Positions 44,300 through 53,068 are shown, numbered from the stretch's first letter. The stretch: DNA of 64,000 nucleotides from Hwanghaeella sp965227365 (GCF_965227365.1 NZ_OZ245754.1:4154001-4218000); one strand, 5' to 3'. Numbers and translations are program-made. Notes: generated by a model from the letters alone, not told the origin.

Positions 44300-46291
44300 A
44301 TGCGCGACCCACGCTATGATGTTTTGTTCGAACCGATCCAAATCGGCCCGGTAACGGCAAAGAACCGCTTTTATCAGGTGCCGCATTGCACCGGCATGGG
44401 CTGGCAGCGGCCCGACATGCTGGCGGCGATGCGGGGGATCAAAGCGGAAGGCGGCTGGGGGGTGGTCTGCACCGAATACTGTTCCGTGCACCCGACCTCC
44501 GACGACAGTTACTACCCTTATGCCCGCCTGTGGGACGAAAACGACATTCGCGACAATGCAAAAATGACCGAAGCGGTGCACGCGCATGGCGGCCTTGCCG
44601 GCGCGGAGTTGTGGATCGGCGGGAATTACATCGCGAATATGAGCACAAGGCTGCCGCCGTTGGGCCTCGTCAGCCGGCCGCCGACCAATCCCGATATCTA
44701 TCATCCGGTGCAGAGCCGCCGCATGGACAAGGCAGACATCAAAGATGTCCTGACCTGGCAGGCCGATGCGGCGCGGCGGGCGATCCAGGCCGATTTCGAT
44801 ATCGTCTACGTCTATGCGACTCATGACTATCTGCTGTCCGAGTTTCTCAACCCCGTCACCAATCCGCGCGGCGACGAATACGGCGGAAGTCTCGAGAACA
44901 GAGTCCGCATTGTCCGCGAATTGATCGACGTGACGCGGGACGCAATCGGCGACAAGGCAGCTTTGGCCTGTCGGTTCTCCGTCGATCTGGCGGACAGCGA
45001 AAGTTATGACGTATTCGGTTGGCTGGCCGACCTGCCCGACCTCTGGGACCTGGTGGTGCCGGACTACGGGATCGAGATGGGAGCCTCCCGCTTCGTGAAG
45101 GAAGCCGCGCTGCAGGACAGCGTCGCCAAGGCGAAATCCCTGACCTCAAAACCGGTCGCCGCGGTCGGGCGATTCACCTCGCCGGACACGATGGCACGGG
45201 TTGTCCGCGACGGCACGCAGGACATTATCGGCGCGGCGCGCCCGTCCATCGCGGACCCGTTTCTTCCGAAGAAAATAGAAGAAGGCCGCATCGAAGACAT
45301 TCGCGAATGCATCGGCTGCAATATCTGTTATGCCCACAACTCGTTGGGCGTGCCCCTGCGCTGCACGCAGAACCCGACGATGGGCGAGGAATTCCGAAAG
45401 GGCTGGCATCCGGAACGATTGCCGCAAGCCGCAAAGGCGGAAAAGGTTCTGGTCGTGGGGGCCGGACCGGCGGGGCTCGAAGCGGCTCGGGTCCTGGGCG
45501 AACGCGGCTTCGACGTCATGCTGACGGAAGCGACCCGCGATCTGGGCGGGCGCGTAACCCGCGAAAGCCGGTTGCCGGGTCTTTCGGAATGGGCACGCGT
45601 GCGCGACTGGCGTATCGGCCAGATCGAGAAACTGCAGAATGTCGAGATCTTCCGGGAAAGCCGGATGGGATTGAACGATATTCTGGCCGTCGGCGCCGAT
45701 CATGTCTTTCTGGCAACGGGCGCCAGCTGGACGACGGACGGTATCGGCCGACGCCGTTACACCGAATTCGCGATTGGCGAAGGGGCAAAGGTCATCAGCG
45801 CAGACACGGTTCTGTCGGGCGAAGAAACGCCGTCGGGCCATGTCGTACTGTTCGACGACGATCACTATTATCTGGGCCCGGTCCTGGCCCTGAGCCTGGC
45901 CGGCCGGGGCAACAAGGTCACCCTTGTGACGCCGTCGGGCCGCGCCGGAGCCTGGACGCGCTATACAAACGAGGAATATGCGACCGCCGCCGCCCTGATC
46001 GACGCGGGGGTCGTGATCGTCACCAATCGCAGCGTGGAACGGGTCGAGGCGGGATCGGTCGTCACCTCCTGCATCTTCAGCGGCAGGGAAACGACGATCG
46101 AGGCGGATTGGTTGCTGCCCCTGACACGGCGCGAACCGACGGATGATCTTTACCGACCCTTGCGCGACGCGATGGAGGAACGGCGCGACGGCACCCCGGC
46201 GGGCCTGCATCGAATCGGCGATTGCGATGCGCCGGGCATGATCGCCGCGGCGGTCTATTCTGGCTACAAAGCCGCCATAGAACTCAGCTGA
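44300..46291 (+). CDS. trimethylamine/dimethylamine dehydrogenase-type iron-sulfur flavoprotein
   Basis: A 663-residue old-yellow-enzyme fusion. With the start at 44300 the N-terminal barrel puts Cys30 in QVPHCTGMG, exactly where TMADH attaches FMN by a cysteinyl bond, and Tyr60 in TEYC, a substrate-bowl residue. The [4Fe-4S] ligands are Cys337, 340, 343 and 355 (CIGCNIC...RCTQN). The FAD/ADP domain begins VLVVGAGPAGLEAARVLG. The longer in-frame start inside the regulator has no homology. It likely demethylates a tertiary or secondary amine and passes electrons to ETF; dimethylglycine and stachydrine-type substrates are possible. Confidence 0.92.
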   Translation: MRDPRYDVLFEPIQIGPVTAKNRFYQVPHCTGMGWQRPDMLAAMRGIKAEGGWGVVCTEYCSVHPTSDDSYYPYARLWDENDIRDNAKMTEAVHAHGGLAGAELWIGGNYIANMSTRLPPLGLVSRPPTNPDIYHPVQSRRMDKADIKDVLTWQADAARRAIQADFDIVYVYATHDYLLSEFLNPVTNPRGDEYGGSLENRVRIVRELIDVTRDAIGDKAALACRFSVDLADSESYDVFGWLADLPDLWDLVVPDYGIEMGASRFVKEAALQDSVAKAKSLTSKPVAAVGRFTSPDTMARVVRDGTQDIIGAARPSIADPFLPKKIEEGRIEDIRECIGCNICYAHNSLGVPLRCTQNPTMGEEFRKGWHPERLPQAAKAEKVLVVGAGPAGLEAARVLGERGFDVMLTEATRDLGGRVTRESRLPGLSEWARVRDWRIGQIEKLQNVEIFRESRMGLNDILAVGADHVFLATGASWTTDGIGRRRYTEFAIGEGAKVISADTVLSGEETPSGHVVLFDDDHYYLGPVLALSLAGRGNKVTLVTPSGRAGAWTRYTNEEYATAAALIDAGVVIVTNRSVERVEAGSVVTSCIFSGRETTIEADWLLPLTRREPTDDLYRPLRDAMEERRDGTPAGLHRIGDCDAPGMIAAAVYSGYKAAIELS

Positions 46292-46332
46292 CCCCAGTAC
46301 TCAGCTGACCCCGGTACTCAGCTGATCCCGGC
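46282..46332. repeat. three 17-bp tandem repeats spanning a stop codon
   Basis: ACTCAGCTGACCCCAGT, ACTCAGCTGACCCCGGT and ACTCAGCTGATCCCGGC follow each other at 46282-46298, 46299-46315 and 46316-46332. The first contains the last codons and the TGA of the dehydrogenase gene, so each copy repeats a coding-end plus stop. The copies differ by one to three bases. Confidence 0.9.
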
Positions 46333-46340
46333 CGGATCAG
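46322..46340. terminator. 7-bp hairpin between convergent genes
   Basis: CTGATCC at 46322-46328 pairs with GGATCAG at 46334-46340 around CGGCC. It overlaps the third tandem copy and the stop of the AroE-like gene, and could serve both convergent genes. Neither side has a T-run of note. Confidence 0.4.
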
Positions 46341-47170
46341 TATTCTATGGTCGCCAGCCGCCGCAGCTCATCGGGCGTCGTCTTTGGATATCCGAAAAAC
46401 TCCAGATAGGCCGGGATCTGTTCGAACAGCATGTCGGTACCGATCTGGGTAACGCAGCCGCGGGCCTTGGCGGCGGCCAGGAACGCTGTTTCCTCACGTT
46501 TCATCACCACTTCGCCGACAAAGGATGAGGACGAAATCCGATCCGTATCCATCGGCATCGGGTCTCCCTCCTTCATGCCCAACGGCGTGGCATTGACGAC
46601 GATGTCCCATCCGTCCGGATCGTTCGATCCGACGGTGACGGAAAGGCCGCTGTAATGCGTGATTAGGCTTTCCGCGAGTTTCTCCGCGGATGCCGGATTG
46701 ACGTCGAACAGCCCGATCCGCGTCGCCCCTTCCTTTGCGAGTGATGCCGCAATCGCCGAGCCGACACCGCCGCTGCCGACGACGAGGGCCGACGCGCCGG
46801 CGATCGCCCGTCCTTTACGAAGCACGCCGCGAACGAAGCCTTCACCATCGAACATGTCGCCAATCAATCTACCTTCCGAATCACGCCGCACGGCGTTGCA
46901 GGAATTGCAGACCTTTACCGTAGTGCTTACCTCGTCCAACAGCCCCACGGTCGTCACTTTATGCGGCATGGTGACCAGGGCACCCGCGATATTCCGCAGG
47001 CGGAACACAAGACGTAGGAAGTCCGGATAATTCTCTGCCTCACATCCCATCGGCACGACGACGGCATCGATTCCCTTGGCATCGAACCAGGGGTTATAAA
47101 TCATCGGCGCCTTGAAGGTCTCTGTCGGCACGCCGAGATGAGCGAGAATTTGGGTCCGGCCGGTTATCAT
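46337..47170 (-). CDS. shikimate/quinate dehydrogenase family protein (AroE paralogue)
   Basis: A 277-residue NAD(P)-dependent dehydrogenase. The catalytic MPHK Lys and the Asp of GDMFDGEGF are present, and the Rossmann loop is VVGSGGVGSAIA. The N-terminal substrate motif that reads SxSPxxHN in normal AroE is TFKAPMIYN here, so the two serines binding the shikimate carboxylate are lost. It is divergent from a QuiC-type dehydratase, which points to breakdown of quinate/shikimate-like acids rather than aromatic biosynthesis. Confidence 0.85.
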   Translation of the reverse strand: MITGRTQILAHLGVPTETFKAPMIYNPWFDAKGIDAVVVPMGCEAENYPDFLRLVFRLRNIAGALVTMPHKVTTVGLLDEVSTTVKVCNSCNAVRRDSEGRLIGDMFDGEGFVRGVLRKGRAIAGASALVVGSGGVGSAIAASLAKEGATRIGLFDVNPASAEKLAESLITHYSGLSVTVGSNDPDGWDIVVNATPLGMKEGDPMPMDTDRISSSSFVGEVVMKREETAFLAAAKARGCVTQIGTDMLFEQIPAYLEFFGYPKTTPDELRRLATIEY

Positions 47171-47211
47171 TTGCTTCCCTGACTAGTGTGGTTCTTTGTT
47201 GTCCCTGTTTT

Positions 47212-47231
47212 CGCGATGCCGCAGCATCGCG
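47212..47231. promoter_or_regulatory. perfect 8-bp inverted repeat in the AroE-like/QuiC divergent promoter
   Basis: CGCGATGC at 47212-47219 and GCATCGCG at 47224-47231 flank CGCA in the 136-bp gap between the divergent genes. GCATCG appears again 6-12 bp further. It could be an operator or a leader hairpin; no regulator gene is adjacent. Confidence 0.4.
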
Positions 47232-47306
47232 CGCAGCATCGTTGCAAATGGTTCTCAGCCGGGCAATGCTCATGCGCAACGAAGTGGGCGCCGACAGGGA
47301 CAGAAA

Positions 47307-49202
47307 ATGAAAACAGCGATCGCAACCGTCTCCATTGCCGGCGATTTGAGCGAAAAATTGGCGGCCATCGCCGAGGCCGGTTTCGACGGGATCGAAATTT
47401 TCGAGAACGATTTCCTGACCTTCGATGCATCTCCGCGCGAGGTGGGCGAGATGGCTCGGGGCTATGGGTTGGAAATTTCCCTGTTCCAGCCCTTCCGCGA
47501 TTTTGAGGGGATGCCGGAACCCCAACGCTCCCGGGCCTTCGAGCGTGCAAAACGCAAATTCGACCTGATGAACGAAATGGGGACGGATCTGGTATTGGTC
47601 TGTTCCAATGTGTCGCCCCTGTCGCTGGGCGGGATCGATCGCGCCGCCGCCGATTTCCGGGAGTTGGGAGACTTGGCCGCGGAACATGACATCCGCGTCG
47701 GCTACGAAGCACTGGCTTGGGGCCGTCACATTTCGGACCATCGCGATGCCTGGGAAGTTGTCCGCCGCGCGGACCATCCGAATATCGGCCTGATCCTGGA
47801 TTCCTTCCACACCCTGTCGAAAGGCATCGACCCGGACAGCATCCGGTCCATTCCGGGCGACAGGATATTCTTCATCCAACTTGCCGACGCGCCGAAAATA
47901 GACATGGACCTGCTTTATTGGTCCAGGCACTACCGCAATATGCCGGGCGAAGGCGACCTGGACGTCACCGGTTTCATGCGCGCCGTGGCGGCGACCGGTT
48001 ACGACGGTGTGATTTCTCTCGAGATCTTCAACGATCAGTTCCGAGGCGGCTCGCCCAAGGCCATCTCGATCGATGGGCACCGGTCGCTGGTCTATTTGAT
48101 GGATCAGGTTCGCAGGGTCGAGCCGGACATCAAGATCCAGGTCGACGACATGCCCGACCGCATCCCCGTCGGCGGGATCGAATTCGTCGAGTTTGCGGCG
48201 AACAAGGCGGAAGCCGACTCGCTTGGGACCTTGCTGCGCACGCTGGGATTCGTTCGGACAGGACGCCATGTCTCCAAGAACGTGGACCTTTGGCGGCAGG
48301 GCGACATCAATATCGTGATCAACACGGAACGAACCGGTTTCGCCCATTCCTCCTACATCGTCCACGGCACGACGGTCTGCGATATCGGCCTGCGTGTCGA
48401 AGATGCCCAAGCGACCATAGAACGGGCGGAAGCCCTGGGCGCGACCCTGTTTTCGCAGGAGGTCAAACCGGGTGAATTGGACATTCCGGCAATCCGCGGC
48501 GTCGGCGGCGGCGTGATGCATTTCATCGACGGCAAGAGCGACCTGGCACGCGTCTGGGATATCGAATTCCGCGCGATCGAAGAGGATGGCGGAAAACCGC
48601 TCGATGCCGGCCTGACCCGCATCGACCATATCGCCCAGACCATGAACCTGGAGGAGATGCTGACCTGGATGCTCTTCTATACGAGCATTTTCGAAACCCA
48701 TAAGACGCCCATGGTCGATGTGGTCGATCCCGCCGGCCTGGTTCGCAGCCAGGCGGTCGAAAACCAGGACGGCAGCTTGCGCCTGACGCTGAACGGGGCG
48801 GAGAACCGGCGGACACTCGCCGGCCATTTCATCTTCGAGAGCTTCGGTTCGGCGGTTCAGCACATGGCTTTCGAGACGACGGATATTTTTGCCGCGGCGG
48901 AAGCCCTGCGGCGCAACGGCTTTTCCGCGATCACCATCTCACCGAACTATTACGACGACCTGGACGCCCGTTTCGGGTTGGAAGACGACATGCTCGACGC
49001 GTTGAAATCGAACAGCATCTTGTACGACCGGGACGGCGACGGGGAATATTTTCAGATCTACAGCCCGATCTATCGGGAAGGGTTCTTTTTCGAAATCATC
49101 GAACGGCGCGGCGGGTACAACGGATACGGAGCCGCCAACGCGCAATTCCGGATTGCCGCCCAGAAACGCCATCTACGGCGCAGCGACATCCCAAAACGCT
49201 AA
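47307..49202 (+). CDS. quiC: 3-dehydroshikimate dehydratase (QuiC type) fused to 4-hydroxyphenylpyruvate-dioxygenase-like domain
   Basis: A 631-residue two-part enzyme. The N-terminal sugar-phosphate-isomerase-like barrel (about 1-265) shows GFDGIEIFENDF, LVLVCSNV and GLILDSFH, the dehydratase part that makes protocatechuate from 3-dehydroshikimate. The C-terminal half (about 290-600) has tandem VOC folds with metal-ligand-type His and Glu in RIDHIAQTM, VQHMAFET and the late FFFEIIER. AGGGA precedes the ATG at 47307. It gives the ring for the beta-ketoadipate route, whose later genes are not in the window. Confidence 0.9.
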   Translation: MKTAIATVSIAGDLSEKLAAIAEAGFDGIEIFENDFLTFDASPREVGEMARGYGLEISLFQPFRDFEGMPEPQRSRAFERAKRKFDLMNEMGTDLVLVCSNVSPLSLGGIDRAAADFRELGDLAAEHDIRVGYEALAWGRHISDHRDAWEVVRRADHPNIGLILDSFHTLSKGIDPDSIRSIPGDRIFFIQLADAPKIDMDLLYWSRHYRNMPGEGDLDVTGFMRAVAATGYDGVISLEIFNDQFRGGSPKAISIDGHRSLVYLMDQVRRVEPDIKIQVDDMPDRIPVGGIEFVEFAANKAEADSLGTLLRTLGFVRTGRHVSKNVDLWRQGDINIVINTERTGFAHSSYIVHGTTVCDIGLRVEDAQATIERAEALGATLFSQEVKPGELDIPAIRGVGGGVMHFIDGKSDLARVWDIEFRAIEEDGGKPLDAGLTRIDHIAQTMNLEEMLTWMLFYTSIFETHKTPMVDVVDPAGLVRSQAVENQDGSLRLTLNGAENRRTLAGHFIFESFGSAVQHMAFETTDIFAAAEALRRNGFSAITISPNYYDDLDARFGLEDDMLDALKSNSILYDRDGDGEYFQIYSPIYREGFFFEIIERRGGYNGYGAANAQFRIAAQKRHLRRSDIPKR

Positions 49203-49215
49203 ACCCGTTGAGACG

Positions 49216-49461
49216 TCAACCGCCGACAATCCGGCGCAGCAGGACCACCTCGCTATCCGGTTCGATCGGCTGGAACCAACTGTCGTTGTATATCCGACCG
49301 TCTATCGAGACCGAGACCCCGCGGTCCAGTTGCGGACGGATCGCCGGATATTTCTCCGACAATCCGTCCAGCAATTCCTTCAAAGTCCTGGCCTCGATCT
49401 CGACTTCCGCCTTGCCATCGGTAGCCGATGTCAGCGACCCCCAGATCTTCACCATGACCAT
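49216..49461 (-). CDS. MoaD/ThiS-like sulfur carrier protein
   Basis: An 81-residue ubiquitin-like protein ending RRIVGG, the di-glycine tail that is activated and thiocarboxylated in molybdopterin synthase small subunits. Further family marks are TLKELLDGLSEKYP and the SEVVLLRR strand. It follows the molybdenum-hydroxylase large-subunit gene by nine bases as last gene of that operon. A dedicated copy may supply cofactor for the hydroxylase; it could also be a MoaD paralogue with another sulfur task. Confidence 0.87.
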   Translation of the reverse strand: MVMVKIWGSLTSATDGKAEVEIEARTLKELLDGLSEKYPAIRPQLDRGVSVSIDGRIYNDSWFQPIEPDSEVVLLRRIVGG

Positions 49462-49470
49462 GATTGGCGC

Positions 49471-51717
49471 CTAGCCTTTCTGCATCGCCGCCAGAACCTT
49501 GGGCGGGGACATCGGCAGGTCGGTCATCCGCACGCCGGCCGCCTCGGAAACACTGTTCGCGATGGCGGCGAGCGGCGGCACGATCGAGGTTTCCCCGACC
49601 CCGCGCACCCCATAGGGATGGCCCGGATTGGGAATTTCCAGGATCACCGTATCGATCATCGGCAGGTCGGAGGCGACCGGAATCCGGTAATCCAGGAAGC
49701 CCGGATTCTGCAAACGCCCATCCGCGCCGTAGATATATTCCTCGTTCAGCGCCCAGCCGATACCCTGCGCGGCGCCGCCCTGGAACTGCCCTTCGACATA
49801 GGCGGGATGGACGGCTTTCCCCGCATCCTGGAAAACCGTATAGCGAACCACCTTCACCGATCCCGTTTCCGGGTCGACCTCGGTATCCACCATATGGGTG
49901 GCGAAGCTGACGCCGGCGCCTTCCGCGTTCACCTCGAAATGTCCGGCGACCGGTCCGCCGGTATTCGATGCAATCGCCGCAATCTCCTTCAGGCTCATCG
50001 GCGGGAACTTGCCCGCGTTGTCGCCGGCCGGACGGGCACAGCCGTCTTCCCAGACGACCGCGTCGGCATCAATGCCCCAGACCATCGCGGCCCGCTCGCA
50101 CAGCACCTTCTTGGCATTGCGGGCAGCCTTGATGGTCGCCAGACCGACCGCGAAGGTCACCCGACTGCCGTCGGTGACCTCGTTCTGGCCGAGCGCCCCC
50201 GTATCGGCGATGACGGTGCGGACCTGATCATAGGGAATGCCCAGTTCCTCGGCGGCCATCATCGACATGGACGCGCGCGACCCGCCAATATCCGGATTGC
50301 CCTCCGTCAGGGTCACGGTGCCATCCGGCGTGATGTTCAGCGAGACGCAGGTATCGCCGCCGAAGTTGAACCAGAAACCACAGGCGACGCCGCGCCCCTG
50401 ATTCGGCCCCAACGGCGCCGTCCAATGCGGATGGTCCTTGGCCGCCTTCAAGGTGGCTTCCAATCCGATCGCCGGGAAGGTCGGTCCGTAGGAGGATTTG
50501 GTTCCCTCCCGCGCGGCATTCTTCAACCGGACGTCCAACGGATCGAGGCCGAAACCCTTGGCCAGTTCATCGACCACGCTTTCGACCGCGAAAGCCGCCA
50601 TCGGCGCGCCCGGCGCACGATAGGCCGCCTGTTTCGGCCGGTTCGTCACCACGTCCCAGCCGACCGTTTTCACGTTTTCCAGATCATACGGCGCGAAGGC
50701 GGTCATCGCCCCCATATCCACCGGCGAGCCCGGATAGGCACCGCCCTGATAGCGAAGTTCCGCCGAGGCAGCGGTGATCTTGCCGTCCTTCTTCATGCCG
50801 ATCTTTACGTCGATCGAGGTCGACGCTGTCGGGCCCGTGGCGCGCAGAACCTCTTCCCGCGTCATCGTCATCTTGACGGGGCGGTTCGCCTTCTTGGACA
50901 GGGCCAGGGCCACCGGTTCCAGGAAGACGGTCGTCTTGCCGCCGAAGCCGCCGCCGATTTCCGACGCGGTCACACGAAGCTTGCCCTGGTCGATCCCCAG
51001 GATCGCGGCGCAGGTATTGCGGACCATGTAATGCCCCTGGGTGCAGACCCAGAGATCGGCGATACCGTCGGCGCCCATCGTGGCGAGACAGGCATGCGGT
51101 TCGATATAGCCCTGATGCGTCGCCGCGGTCTTGAAACTGCGCTCCAGGACCGTATCGGCTTCGGCAAAGCCCGCCTCAACATCACCATGGCCGAACTGCA
51201 CGCGATGCACGACGTTCTGGGAGACGCCTTCCGGCACGGTCTCGTCGCTCAGCCCTTCATGCAGCACCGGCGCGTCCGGCTTCATCGCCTCGTCCACATC
51301 GGTGACATGAGGCAGGATCTCGTAATCCACCTCGATCAGTTTCAGGGCCTTGCGGGCAACCGCCGCGCTGGTGGCGGCGACGGCCGCGACCGCGTGGCCG
51401 TCATACAGCGCCTTCTCACCGGCCATGCAGTTGTCGAGGATATCGGCGACGCCTTCATCCGGCGCCCCGAAATCGGCGCGCGTCACGATGGCCTTTACGC
51501 CCGGAAGGGCTTCCGCCTTGCTTGTGTCTATTCCCCGGATTTTGGCGTGGGCATGGGGACTGCGCAGAATGCGGCCGATCAGCATGCCCGGCGCATTCAT
51601 GTCCGCACCGAACCGCGCACGCCCCGTCACCTTGTCTATCCCGTCCGGACGGATCGGCCGGCTGCCAACAACTTTGAACTGCCGGGCCTCCCCGGTGCTT
51701 TGATCGTCGAGCGGCAT
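49471..51717 (-). CDS. xanthine dehydrogenase/CoxL family molybdopterin-binding subunit
   Basis: A 748-residue catalytic subunit with molybdopterin-cytosine-dinucleotide domains. Motifs include GGGFGGKT in the middle, YRAPGAPMAAF near the active-site loop and the C-terminal GVRGVGET with the base-acting Glu. The loop characteristic of true form I CO dehydrogenase (AYRCSFR) is replaced, so an aromatic or N-heterocyclic substrate is more likely than CO. The start overlaps the iron-sulfur subunit stop by one base (TGATG). Confidence 0.93.
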   Translation of the reverse strand: MPLDDQSTGEARQFKVVGSRPIRPDGIDKVTGRARFGADMNAPGMLIGRILRSPHAHAKIRGIDTSKAEALPGVKAIVTRADFGAPDEGVADILDNCMAGEKALYDGHAVAAVAATSAAVARKALKLIEVDYEILPHVTDVDEAMKPDAPVLHEGLSDETVPEGVSQNVVHRVQFGHGDVEAGFAEADTVLERSFKTAATHQGYIEPHACLATMGADGIADLWVCTQGHYMVRNTCAAILGIDQGKLRVTASEIGGGFGGKTTVFLEPVALALSKKANRPVKMTMTREEVLRATGPTASTSIDVKIGMKKDGKITAASAELRYQGGAYPGSPVDMGAMTAFAPYDLENVKTVGWDVVTNRPKQAAYRAPGAPMAAFAVESVVDELAKGFGLDPLDVRLKNAAREGTKSSYGPTFPAIGLEATLKAAKDHPHWTAPLGPNQGRGVACGFWFNFGGDTCVSLNITPDGTVTLTEGNPDIGGSRASMSMMAAEELGIPYDQVRTVIADTGALGQNEVTDGSRVTFAVGLATIKAARNAKKVLCERAAMVWGIDADAVVWEDGCARPAGDNAGKFPPMSLKEIAAIASNTGGPVAGHFEVNAEGAGVSFATHMVDTEVDPETGSVKVVRYTVFQDAGKAVHPAYVEGQFQGGAAQGIGWALNEEYIYGADGRLQNPGFLDYRIPVASDLPMIDTVILEIPNPGHPYGVRGVGETSIVPPLAAIANSVSEAAGVRMTDLPMSPPKVLAAMQKG

Positions 51718-52196
51718 CAGGAAGCCCTCCTCATCTCTTCGGCCGCGTCCATCACGGCGCGGACGATCTTGTCATATCCGGTACAGCGGCACAGGTTTCC
51801 GGCCAGCCAATAGCGCGCCTCTTCCTCCGTCGGCGACGGATTCTTTGCCAGCAAGGCCTTGGCGGCGACCAGGATTCCCGGCGTACAGATGCCGCATTGC
51901 AGGGCCGCGTGTTCCAGGAACTTCTGCTGCAACGGATGCAAGGTTTCGCCATCGGCCATACCTTCGATCGTATCGATCTCGCTCCCTTGCGCTTCCGCGC
52001 CCAGCATCAGGCAGGAACAGACCAGCCGGCCATCGACCGTGACCGAACAGGCGCCGCAATCGCCCGTCCCGCAGCCTTCCTTCGCCCCGGTCAGCCCCAG
52101 ACGATCGCGCAGAACGTCCAGCAGCGTCTCTTCCGGATCGCAGAGATACTCCGTGGTATCCCCGTTGATTTTGGTCGTAACGTGTATCTGGCTCAT
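51717..52196 (-). CDS. (2Fe-2S)-binding subunit of molybdenum hydroxylase (CoxS type)
   Basis: A 159-residue electron-transfer subunit. The plant-type [2Fe-2S] site reads GCGTGDCGACSV with a later Cys in SCLM, and the helical second cluster has CGICTPG and CRCTGY. It carries electrons from the molybdenum centre to the FAD subunit. It lies between the FAD and molybdenum subunit genes, 14 bp from the former, in the usual order. Confidence 0.95.
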   Translation of the reverse strand: MSQIHVTTKINGDTTEYLCDPEETLLDVLRDRLGLTGAKEGCGTGDCGACSVTVDGRLVCSCLMLGAEAQGSEIDTIEGMADGETLHPLQQKFLEHAALQCGICTPGILVAAKALLAKNPSPTEEEARYWLAGNLCRCTGYDKIVRAVMDAAEEMRRAS

Positions 52197-52210
52197 GACA
52201 AATCCCCCAC

Positions 52211-53068
52211 TCAGCCTTGGGCCCGCGCGAGGGCGATTTTCGCGGCGCGCTTGGCCAACACGCCCGCAACATGGGTTCGGAACGCCACGGTTCCGCGTTT
52301 ATCGTCGATCGGCTTGCAGGCCGCGGAGGCCGCGGAGGCCAGTTTTTCCAACGCGGCATCATCCACCTTGGTCCCGATCAGGGCAGCGGCGGCATCTTCC
52401 ACCAGCAATACCGTCGCGGCCACGGCGCCCAGCCCGACACGGGCCGCCGTGCAGGTGCCGTCATCATCCAGGGTCAGCGAGACCGCGCAACCGACAACGG
52501 CGATATCCATTTCCGTGCGCGGAATGAAGCGCAGATAAGCATCCCCCGACTTCGCGTCCCGCGCCGGCAGGAAAACCGAAGTAACGAACTCACCCTTGGC
52601 AAGGGATGTCTTGCCCGGGGAAACGGGAATCTCCTCGACCGGAACGTCGCGTGTCCCGTTCGGTCCGGCGACTTGCACTATGGCACCCGCGGCGATCATG
52701 GCCGGCACACTGTCGGCGGCAGGCGAAGCATTGCAGAGATTTCCGGCCAAAGTGGCCCGCCCCTGAACCTGGGTCGACCCCACGAGTTCCATCGCCTCGA
52801 CGACGCCGGGCCAGGCGGCGCACAGACCGCCATGCTCCCCCATTTCAGCGCCGGAGACCGCGGCCCCGATGCGCCAGCCGCCATGTTCCTGCGTGATCGA
52901 TTTCATGCCGTCGATACGCTTGATGTCCACGATCAGGTCGGGTTCCTGTACACCGGATTTCATCTGCACCAACAGATCGGTGCCCCCCGCCAGGACCTTT
53001 GCGGACCCAGGCTCTCCCGACAGCATTTCGACGGCGCTGTCCACCGTTTCCGGTACTTCGTATCTCAT
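52211..53068 (-). CDS. FAD-binding subunit of molybdenum hydroxylase (CoxM type)
   Basis: A 285-residue subunit with the FAD motif LAGGTDLLVQMKSG near residue 30 and GSTQVQGRATLAGNLCNASPAAD near 105, closing with a CO_deh_flav_C domain. The ATG giving MRYEVPETV is preferred; an open frame runs further upstream without homology. It starts the operon: FAD, iron-sulfur, molybdenum and MoaD-like genes. The 211 bp before it show no gene and may hold the promoter. Confidence 0.93.
   Translation of the reverse strand: MRYEVPETVDSAVEMLSGEPGSAKVLAGGTDLLVQMKSGVQEPDLIVDIKRIDGMKSITQEHGGWRIGAAVSGAEMGEHGGLCAAWPGVVEAMELVGSTQVQGRATLAGNLCNASPAADSVPAMIAAGAIVQVAGPNGTRDVPVEEIPVSPGKTSLAKGEFVTSVFLPARDAKSGDAYLRFIPRTEMDIAVVGCAVSLTLDDDGTCTAARVGLGAVAATVLLVEDAAAALIGTKVDDAALEKLASAASAACKPIDDKRGTVAFRTHVAGVLAKRAAKIALARAQG

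Noticed and set aside
49153..51813. An 886-codon open frame on the plus strand opposite the molybdenum-hydroxylase large subunit
   Set aside because: It is a GC-rich antisense shadow without recognisable motifs; the minus strand encodes a clear CoxL-type protein over the same bases.
49471..53068. Aerobic carbon monoxide dehydrogenase (coxMSL)
   Set aside because: Subunit set and order are alike, but the form I active-site loop with Cys is absent.
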